A stretch of DNA of 8,330 nucleotides from an uncultured Spirochaetaceae bacterium (GTDB lineage: Bacteria > Spirochaetota > Spirochaetia > Sphaerochaetales > Sphaerochaetaceae): contig CAMKPI010000064.1 of NCBI GenBank assembly GCA_946414625.1, forward strand, positions 1 through 8,330, in the 5' to 3' direction. Positions 1-4,901 of the stretch are shown here, in pieces. Every line of letters begins with the position of its first letter. The stretch's first letter is position 1. The notes under the pieces are model-generated. The model was not told the origin of the DNA and searched no databases. It saw only the letters and a program-made list of their open reading frames with translations. Position numbers and translations under genes: made by a program.

Positions 1-43
1 GCCCCGTTTTTTGCTTTGAGTGGTTCTGCTCGCCACTTCGGCA
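1..43. other. Left-edge stretch beyond the 3' end of plsC
   Basis: This short stretch follows the stop codon of the minus-strand acyltransferase gene. It begins with a GC run followed by six T residues (7-12). That looks like the tail of a plus-strand intrinsic terminator whose hairpin would start outside the window, but this cannot be confirmed here. A small inverted repeat (GAGTGG at 18-23 with CCACTT at 33-38, one G-T pair) lies next to it. It has no adjacent T tract in either direction, so I do not call it a terminator. Confidence 0.2.
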
Positions 44-781
44 TTACTTTGTCAGTTTCAGGTTTTTAACATAAGTGTCCGCGACAATCTGCTGCACGCG
101 GCTGGGCAGCTCTTTTAGCTCTTCTTCCGACATGTTTTCCGTGTAAATCGGCTTTCCGAATTCAATCACAGTGCGCGTTCTGTAAAACAGCGGAGCCTTG
201 GACAGGGCTTTCGCCGTGCCGTTCTGCGTCATCGGGATGATCGGGCAGCGAGCTTTCTCAGCCACCACAAACGCACCGCGTTTGAAGCGCAGTGTCGGCT
301 CCTCGGTTTTGTTCAGCCGCCCTTCGCAGAAGAAGATAAGGGATGTGCCCGCCTTCACGTGTTCGGAGGCTGCGTCAATCAAATCCAGCCCGCTTTTTAC
401 GCTCTCCCTGTCAACGAAGAGTCCGCCCAGCACTTTGACCCACCAGCCAATGATAGGCACGCGGCGCATCTCAATCTTCGTTATGAATCCGGTGACCCTG
501 GGGAAGAACGAAAGGCAGTTCAGTATGTCGAATTGGCTGCGATGGTTTCCGGCGTAGACCACGGCGCGATCCTTTAACAGGTTCTCCCGCCCTTTTACTA
601 TCACCTTTGTGCCTGTTACGAACAGGCATAACCGGAACACAGTCTGGGCGATGGAAAGCCTCATCCTGTCTCGCGCGCCTTTGTTGAAAAGTCCAACGAT
701 GCCGCCGCAAATCCACGCCGCAAGCGATGCAAGCAGAAAAAAAGGAAGAACCAGTACAATTAAAAATATCAGTCTGATCAT
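44..781 (-). CDS. plsC: 1-acyl-sn-glycerol-3-phosphate acyltransferase (PlsC family)
   Basis: This 245-residue membrane-associated enzyme probably transfers a fatty acyl group to lysophosphatidic acid, giving phosphatidic acid for phospholipid synthesis. Residues 3-30 form a hydrophobic N-terminal anchor. The catalytic HX4D motif is visible as NHRSQFD (His80, Asp85). A KIEMRRVPIIGWW block (about 102-114), an FCEGR segment (about 151-155) followed by FKRGAF, and PIIPM (about 180-184) match acyltransferase blocks II to IV. The EGR reading replaces the commoner EGTRS, a variant seen in related acyltransferases such as Aas. Length is normal for the family. I chose the ATG at 781 because the hydrophobic anchor begins there and GAGG lies about 8 nt upstream. 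The frame stays open back to 1069, but that part runs through a DNA repeat and shows no family similarity. The gene is divergent from cdaA. Substrate specificity is inferred. Confidence 0.9.
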   Translation of the reverse strand: MIRLIFLIVLVLPFFLLASLAAWICGGIVGLFNKGARDRMRLSIAQTVFRLCLFVTGTKVIVKGRENLLKDRAVVYAGNHRSQFDILNCLSFFPRVTGFITKIEMRRVPIIGWWVKVLGGLFVDRESVKSGLDLIDAASEHVKAGTSLIFFCEGRLNKTEEPTLRFKRGAFVVAEKARCPIIPMTQNGTAKALSKAPLFYRTRTVIEFGKPIYTENMSEEELKELPSRVQQIVADTYVKNLKLTK

Positions 782-853
782 GTAACGCCTCGTTCGGCCG
801 AGTGTTTGTGTCAGTTCGACCGCATATGCCGCGGGCTCTCGCCCTGCTATCTG

Positions 854-862
854 ATGATAACA
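854..862 (-). promoter_or_regulatory. Possible extended -10 promoter for plsC
   Basis: Read on the minus strand, this site is TGTTATCAT, which fits an extended -10 element (TG-N-TATAAT with one mismatch). It lies in an AT-rich island about 75 bp upstream of the plsC start. The region 17 bp further upstream (TTTCAG) is a poor -35 match, as extended -10 promoters often tolerate. Transcription would start near 847, giving a leader of about 65 nt. It is supported by sequence pattern alone. Confidence 0.3.
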
Positions 863-963
863 CAGTTTGTAAAAATCTGAAAGAAAGAATGTGTGAGTCG
901 GTGTCGTGTGGTTTGGTCTGAGGAGGGCTATGTATCGGGTGTTTTGGGCGTGCTGGGTATGAC

Positions 964-1127
964 GGACTGAAGCAGTGGGCAGAATGGTGCTCCGGGTATC
1001 GCACCCGGTATGTGGAATATCCTGATTTACGGACGAAGCAGAGGGAAAATGGTGCTCCGGGTATCGCACCCGGTATGTGGAATATCCCGATTTACGGACG
1101 AAGCAGTGGGCAGAATGGTGCTTCGGG
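964..1127. repeat. R1: tandem repeat of about 66 bp, 2.5 copies, with internal hairpin
   Basis: Copies begin at about 964, 1031 and 1096. The first two match almost throughout, differing by a few substitutions and 1-2 bp indels; the third stops being recognisable near 1127. Each full copy contains a perfect inverted repeat, CCGGGT-ATCGC-ACCCGG (992-1008 and 1058-1074), which could form a 6-bp stem with a 5-nt loop. Because the whole unit is conserved, this is not a repeat-spacer array. Spacings of 67 and 65 bp break any reading frame, so it is unlikely to encode a protein repeat. Function unknown. Confidence 0.85.
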
Positions 1128-1190
1128 CAGCAGAAGTGGCGTGAGGGGAAGCCTCGCTCAATTCGTCAATTCGGCATTGTGAAAGAACTC

Positions 1191-1219
1191 TTTATGAAAG
1201 AGGCGGATTGCGTTATAAT
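1191..1219 (+). promoter_or_regulatory. Sigma70-like promoter upstream of cdaA-ybbR
   Basis: A perfect TATAAT lies at 1214-1219. It is preceded, after a 17-bp spacer, by TTTATG (1191-1196), which matches 3 of 6 positions of TTGACA. The site stands in an AT-rich island within GC-richer repeat DNA. Transcription would start near 1226 and produce a leader of about 337 nt before the cdaA GTG, crossing the whole R2 repeat. No other credible promoter is visible closer to cdaA. Confidence 0.45.
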
Positions 1220-1245
1220 TGATGTGGAATGCTTAATTCAGATGG

Positions 1246-1487
1246 GTAGGCATGGTGGCCGGGCGTCCCTGTGTGAGGACTATGGTAAGGCTTGAGTCGA
1301 GGCAGAGTTTGCGAACGCGTGTTCTGTAGGCTCTTTGCGTGCAGATTGCCACAGGACTTGAGGTCATGCGGACTTTTCGAACGCGTGCTCTGTAAGCTCT
1401 TGCGTGAGGGCTCCAGCAGGGCTTGAGCGCATGCGGACTTTGCCGCCGTGTATTCTTCCGGGCGTCCCTGCATGCGGATTTCCGAGA
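1246..1487. repeat. R2: degenerate tandem repeat of about 65 bp in the cdaA leader
   Basis: About 3.7 diverged copies lie head to tail. The clearest anchor is CGAACGCGTG at 1312-1321 and 1378-1387 (66 bp apart), each followed by TCTGTA(G/A)GCTC, TTGCGTG, a GGRCTTGAG-like block and CATGCGGACTTT. A more diverged copy begins near 1443 and a partial one precedes 1312. GGGCGTCCCTG recurs at 1261 and 1460. The unit differs in sequence from R1 but has nearly the same length. If the promoter at 1191-1219 is real, R2 is transcribed as part of the cdaA leader. Confidence 0.75.
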
Positions 1488-1552
1488 GGAAAGCGCTCTA
1501 CGCCCTCTCTCTTTGTGAGAGAATTCCATTCTGAGGACGTTTTTTGTAACAC

Positions 1553-1558
1553 GAGGTG
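1553..1558 (+). promoter_or_regulatory. Ribosome binding site that fixes the cdaA GTG start
   Basis: GAGGTG lies 4 nt before a GTG at 1563. Its AGG core is 6 nt from the start codon. No other in-frame start near the first membrane helix has a comparable site, so this motif decides the start. The in-frame ATG at 1404 lies inside R2. Confidence 0.65.
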
Positions 1559-1562
1559 CGGC

Positions 1563-2360
1563 GTGACAATTGCATTGATAAAAGCGGGAATTCAGATCCT
1601 GCTGTTGACCTATTTCGTATATTTTTTCTACCAAACCCTCGCCGATAGCGAGGCAGTGGTGATTTTCAAGTTCTTCCTCATGTACCTTATCTTTTACTTC
1701 TCCTTTTCGGCGTTGAACCTCTTTGTCCTGCGCCGAATTGCGGAAGCCCTTGTCCTGCCGTTTGTAACGCTTTTCGCCGTGATGTACGGTGCGGAGCTGC
1801 GACGCGCGGTCTCCTCTCGTTTTTCGCGGAGGAACGGAGTGTTCAAACGTTCCAGCGACAAGATCAACGGTGAGATAATCGACAACATCCTTTCCGCGTG
1901 CCAAAACCTTGTGCGCAAGAAGCGGGGAGCGCTGATAATCTTCCCCAGGGAGACTACAATTGAGGATAAGATCAACGGCGGGACGAGGCTCAACGCCGAG
2001 GTAACTGACAAGATCATATCCACAGTGTTTGAGTTCGACACGGCGCTTCACGACGGGGCAATGGTGATCCAGGGAAACAGAGTTATCGAGGCGGGTTGTT
2101 ACCTTCCGCTTACCACGAGAGTGGACATAAACCCGGTTTTCGGAACGCGTCACAGGGCTGCTCTCGGAATCGCGGAAAGATCCGATGCTGTGGTGCTTGT
2201 CGTATCGGAAGAAAGCGGAGCGATGAGCCTTGCGTACGATGGACAGATATACTACAAGTTGAGCCAGGAGCAGATCCGAGGGATACTTCTTTCTCTGTTT
2301 AACAATTCCGAGCTGAAGCAGGACATATCCGACAGCATTATTGACAGTCAGGCGGGTTGA
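1563..2360 (+). CDS. cdaA: Membrane diadenylate cyclase CdaA (DisA_N domain)
   Basis: The enzyme condenses two ATP into cyclic di-AMP, a second messenger tied to potassium and osmotic balance and cell-wall homeostasis. The 265-residue product has three hydrophobic segments (about 8-26, 33-55 and 59-76), followed by a cytoplasmic DisA_N catalytic domain (about 95-245). Signature motifs are clear: LHDGAM with DGA at 164-166, GTRHRAA with RHR at 196-198, and SEESG at 215-219. ELRRA after the third helix matches the linker of CdaA proteins. The length is close to the Bacillus protein (about 273 residues). The start is GTG at 1563, set by its ribosome binding site and by the position of the first helix. 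The stop is 56 nt before the preferred ybbR start, and the two genes probably form an operon. The glmM gene that usually follows this pair in Firmicutes is absent here. Confidence 0.93.
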   Translation: MTIALIKAGIQILLLTYFVYFFYQTLADSEAVVIFKFFLMYLIFYFSFSALNLFVLRRIAEALVLPFVTLFAVMYGAELRRAVSSRFSRRNGVFKRSSDKINGEIIDNILSACQNLVRKKRGALIIFPRETTIEDKINGGTRLNAEVTDKIISTVFEFDTALHDGAMVIQGNRVIEAGCYLPLTTRVDINPVFGTRHRAALGIAERSDAVVLVVSEESGAMSLAYDGQIYYKLSQEQIRGILLSLFNNSELKQDISDSIIDSQAG

Positions 2361-2416
2361 AATTTGGCGGGTTTACTTTCGGAGCGTTCGCGGGACGCGG
2401 AGCGGGGGGATCATAC

Positions 2417-2815
2417 ATGAGTCGAGGTAAAAAGTTTTCACAGTCTATTGCAAAATGGAGGCACGTGGTGACCTGCTTCCTCTTCTCTGCGGGTCTGTTT
2501 GTCGGGATCTATTTCTCCGGTAGCGCAGAAAGAGTTGTTGAAATGCCGCTGAATGTAACGATGCCGCAGGGCTATGTGGCTTCTTCTCTTGTTCCCGTTT
2601 CTGCAGAAGTGATTATCAAGGGGCGCGAGGAGCGGATTTATATGATCGACGTTTCAAACATTGAGTTGAATGCCGATTTTTCAGCTGTAGACAGAGTGGG
2701 GGTGGTCACAGTGCCTGTGGTTATCGATTACAAAGACATGCTGGAATATATCAACATGGCGGATGTCTCCATTTTCACAAAGCCCGCTACGGTGAAGATT
2801 TATTTCGACAAGTGA
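2417..2815 (+). CDS. ybbR: Short YbbR-domain protein, probable CdaA regulator (CdaR)
   Basis: The 132-residue product has one membrane helix (about 17-34) and a single YbbR-like beta-rich domain (about 38-130) outside the membrane. In Bacillus the partner CdaR carries several YbbR domains (roughly 480 residues) and modulates CdaA. Here only one domain is present. Position directly after cdaA is the main evidence for function, with support from the TM-plus-YbbR layout (MPLNVT near the start, VKIYFDK at the end). I prefer ATG 2417 because a GGGGGA run lies about 6 nt upstream and the helix starts soon after. A TTG at 2357 would overlap the cdaA stop and add 20 glycine-rich residues; it has no good ribosome site. 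Whether this short form controls CdaA is inferred. Confidence 0.78.
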   Translation: MSRGKKFSQSIAKWRHVVTCFLFSAGLFVGIYFSGSAERVVEMPLNVTMPQGYVASSLVPVSAEVIIKGREERIYMIDVSNIELNADFSAVDRVGVVTVPVVIDYKDMLEYINMADVSIFTKPATVKIYFDK

Positions 2816-2847
2816 CCTCTGACGGGGCGGCGTCTGTCTGCCTGTCT

Positions 2848-2878
2848 GCCTTAAGTTGTCTTGAGGCTTTCTTGTTTA
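2848..2878 (+). terminator. Likely intrinsic terminator after cdaA-ybbR
   Basis: GCCTTAAG (2848-2855) pairs with CTTGAGGC (2860-2867) across a TTGT loop, giving an 8-bp stem with one G-T pair. The T-rich run TTTCTTGTTTA follows. The site is 32 nt past the ybbR stop and 16 nt before the truA start, so it would separate the cyclic-di-AMP pair from the truA cluster. Alternatively it attenuates read-through into truA, because no strong truA promoter is visible. Confidence 0.55.
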
Positions 2879-2894
2879 TGTATAGGGGAGAGTG

Positions 2895-3782
2895 ATGGCT
2901 CGTACGGATTGGCACAGACCTGAAAAGTTCAGCGCGCCGGAAGGGAGAAGACGGATCGCGGTCATCCTCTCGTACAACGGGTCCTTTTTTTCCGGCTGGC
3001 AGAGGCAGGATGGGCAGAGAACCGTGCAGGAAGAGCTGGAGAAGGCAGTAATGCGCCTCACGGGGCAGAAGAGCATAACCGTGCAGGGCAGCGGGAGAAC
3101 CGACAGCGGAGTCCATGCCTGGGCTCAGTGCGCGCACATAGAGATGGACGAACCTGTTTTGCCTTTGCGCGCTTTTGTTGGTGGTCTTAATTCTTTTCTT
3201 CCAAAAGATATACGTATAAAAGACGCATGGGACGGCGGCAGGGATTTCCATGCCAGGTACAGCGCGTACGCTCGCGAATACAGGTATTTTATCGGAATCA
3301 ACACGGCGGTTTCTGCGTTCATGGGAGGTGAAGTCACCATGGTCGATAGCTTTCCGGATATCGGACTGCTTAATTCCTATGCTTCGTATCTCTTGGGTAC
3401 GCATGATTTTACCACATTTTCAAGCGCAAAGGACAATTCCGGCAGCAGGTACCGCGATATATATGAATCAAGATTTTTTTTCTCTTCTTGCATGTTTGGT
3501 GAAAAAGTGTTAATATATCAAATATGTGGGAATGCTTTTCTTTACAGGATGGTGCGCAGTCTTGTAGGAAGCATGCTGCAGTTCGCAAAGGAAGGGAGGC
3601 CTGCCAGTGACTTCAAGGCTGTGCTTGACGCGGCGGATAGGTCTCTTTGCGGCAGGACCGCCCCTTCGGACGGGCTGTATCTATGGAGGATCTGTTATGA
3701 CCCTGAGGAGTACTCATGGTTTGAAAACGAGAATCTTCGAGCAGGCGGATCCGGTTCGGGCACTGTAGGGATCGTGTTGTAA
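2895..3782 (+). CDS. truA: tRNA pseudouridine(38-40) synthase TruA
   Basis: TruA isomerises uridine to pseudouridine at positions 38-40 of the tRNA anticodon arm. The 295-residue product shows the family landmarks in order: ILSYNGSFFSGWQRQ (about 24-38), the catalytic loop GSGRTDSGVHA with nucleophile Asp70, FHARYSAYAREYRYFI (about 118-133), GTHDFTTFSS (168-177), GNAFLYRMVRSLVG (212-225) and APSDGLYLW (256-264). An N-terminal extension of about 20 residues and a short glycine-serine tail are slightly longer than in E. coli TruA (270 residues). ATG 2895 is chosen because AGGGG ends 6 nt upstream; a GTG immediately before it is too close. A short AT-rich stretch around 3455-3535 includes eight T in a row (3474-3481) but keeps the frame. 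The gene starts 79 nt after ybbR, beyond a hairpin, and is followed 4 nt later by the glycosylase gene. Confidence 0.95.
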   Translation: MARTDWHRPEKFSAPEGRRRIAVILSYNGSFFSGWQRQDGQRTVQEELEKAVMRLTGQKSITVQGSGRTDSGVHAWAQCAHIEMDEPVLPLRAFVGGLNSFLPKDIRIKDAWDGGRDFHARYSAYAREYRYFIGINTAVSAFMGGEVTMVDSFPDIGLLNSYASYLLGTHDFTTFSSAKDNSGSRYRDIYESRFFFSSCMFGEKVLIYQICGNAFLYRMVRSLVGSMLQFAKEGRPASDFKAVLDAADRSLCGRTAPSDGLYLWRICYDPEEYSWFENENLRAGGSGSGTVGIVL

Positions 3783-3786
3783 AAGC

Positions 3787-4890
3787 GTGGTTCCAGACGC
3801 ATTGTCTGTCAGGCTCTTGTTATTTGGCTCCGGTTTAGGGTGTTTTACCGGCGGCGACCTCGTCATACATGAGAGGAAGCGGTTTTTCCGGCGGCCAGGT
3901 CTGGATGTTTCGGTTTATGAGGCTATGGACGACGATTTAAGGCTCAGGCGCCTCTCTTTGGAAGATGCTTTGGAGAGGACTGACAGGATAATAGATCTCT
4001 TTGCGTCTTCGCTGACAGGACGGCTCGGTGTCGACGGTGTCACACGGGATTTTTCAGACACAGCAATGAAGATAATGGGGCTGAAGAAGGAGGTTTTCGA
4101 GTCGGACAGCTCAAAGCGGCTGAGACGCGAGGTTCTGGAGAAGTCTCTGAGGCGCGAGGAAGATCCTGTTGTCAATATGACTCTTGACCGTCTGGCGTCG
4201 TATGTCGGGACGTGCAAAAGATGTCCTCTTTCGGGAGGGCGGAGGGCTGTTGTGTTTGGCGGCGGAGAAGCGGCGAACCCGGTTCTGATGGTTGTCGGTG
4301 GCGCGCCTGGTCCGGATGACGCTGCAAGCGGCGTGCCGTTCTCCGGACCCGCCGGGGAGTTTCTGGATGCGTGGCTCAGGGCAATATCGCTTAGCCGGGG
4401 AAAAAACGTATACCTGTGCAATGCTGTGAAATGCTGTCCTCCTGCCGACGGCGGCTCTTCGATGAAGAATCTACTCGAAAACTCTGCTTCCGAGGCGTTT
4501 TCGTCCTGCGCGCCTTTTCTTAGGCAGCAGATAAGTCTTGTGAAGCCCCGCGCGATTCTTGCGCTTGGGAAAAACGCTTTAGAAGCCTTGGTAGGGAAGA
4601 ATATTTCTAATTTCTCCGAGAAGCGTGGGAAGTTTTTCTTCTATGACATGGCGTATCCGGTAATTGCCACATGGCATCCGGAGGTGGTTCTGAAGGATCT
4701 TTCGTTGAAGCGGGCGGTCTGGGAGGATCTCCAGCACCTTGCCAAATTTCTTGGTCTTGATGTCTTGAAGGCATCTTCGCGGAAGGGGCAGAATACGCCT
4801 CATTCAGGTTCAGGCGCGACGGCTGGCGCTTCTTTTCGTGCCGCGTCGGTCGATGCACCTCCTCCAGGCTCGTCGTCTTTGGGCCGATAG
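3787..4890 (+). CDS. udg: Uracil-DNA glycosylase, family 4-like, with N-terminal extension
   Basis: The C-terminal two thirds of this 367-residue protein resemble iron-sulfur (family 4) uracil-DNA glycosylases, which excise uracil left by cytosine deamination. Visible features are CKRC (Cys143, Cys146), motif A GGAPGPDDAASGVPFSGPAG (171-190), NAVKCCPP with Cys216 and then Cys241 (the four candidate cluster ligands), KPRAILALGKNA (253-264), and motif B TWHPEVVLKDLSLKR (295-309). Two differences stand out. The usual GEAPG is GGAPG, and the third and fourth cysteines are 24 residues apart, wider than the roughly 14-17 I recall. Residues 1-130 form an unrecognised, charged extension, and the last 40 residues are low complexity. 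The start is uncertain: GTG 3787 is the earliest possible but has a poor ribosome site, and ATG 3925 would remove 46 residues. Probably co-transcribed with truA and priA. Confidence 0.85.
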   Translation: MVPDALSVRLLLFGSGLGCFTGGDLVIHERKRFFRRPGLDVSVYEAMDDDLRLRRLSLEDALERTDRIIDLFASSLTGRLGVDGVTRDFSDTAMKIMGLKKEVFESDSSKRLRREVLEKSLRREEDPVVNMTLDRLASYVGTCKRCPLSGGRRAVVFGGGEAANPVLMVVGGAPGPDDAASGVPFSGPAGEFLDAWLRAISLSRGKNVYLCNAVKCCPPADGGSSMKNLLENSASEAFSSCAPFLRQQISLVKPRAILALGKNALEALVGKNISNFSEKRGKFFFYDMAYPVIATWHPEVVLKDLSLKRAVWEDLQHLAKFLGLDVLKASSRKGQNTPHSGSGATAGASFRAASVDAPPPGSSSLGR

Positions 4891-4893
4891 GAG
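4889..4893 (+). promoter_or_regulatory. Ribosome binding site that fixes the priA GTG start
   Basis: AGGAG lies 8 nt before GTG 4902. It overlaps the TAG stop (4888-4890) of the glycosylase gene, so the end of one gene supplies the translation signal of the next. This suggests translational coupling. Confidence 0.65.
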
Positions 4894-4901
4894 AGCCGAT
4901 T

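Larger units (their letters stand above)
782..1562. other. 781-bp divergent intergenic region between plsC and cdaA
   Basis: No convincing gene lies here. The open frames that cross it (minus strand to 1069, plus strand from 1077 and from 1404) consist mostly of repeat DNA and have no recognisable protein similarity. The region holds a candidate plsC promoter (854-862), a GT-rich stretch (about 889-960), the R1 tandem repeat, an AT-rich island with a good promoter at 1191-1219, and the R2 tandem repeat. A 6-bp inverted repeat (TCTCTC 1506-1511, GAGAGA 1517-1522) sits just before the cdaA ribosome binding site. Confidence 0.6.

Noticed and set aside
992..1008. tRNA or tRNA fragment on the minus strand (T-arm-like hairpin)
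   Set aside because: The stem and loop sizes fit a T-arm, but the loop lacks the TTC core and there is no anticodon arm, D arm or matching acceptor end.
782..1069. N-terminal extension of plsC from the upstream ATG at 1069
   Set aside because: The extra 96 codons pass through R1 and have no family similarity. The hydrophobic anchor and a ribosome site define the start at 781.
1077..1295. Small plus-strand protein of 72 residues
   Set aside because: It begins within R1, ends within R2, has no ribosome site, and contains the promoter-like AT island.
964..1487. CRISPR array, because a 66-bp period equals a repeat plus spacer
   Set aside because: In R1 and R2 the whole unit is similar between copies. 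There is no conserved repeat alternating with unique spacers, and no cas gene is present.
1404..1562. N-terminal extension of cdaA from ATG 1404
   Set aside because: It would translate R2 repeat DNA. The GTG at 1563 has a good ribosome site and places the first membrane helix at the N-terminus as in the family.
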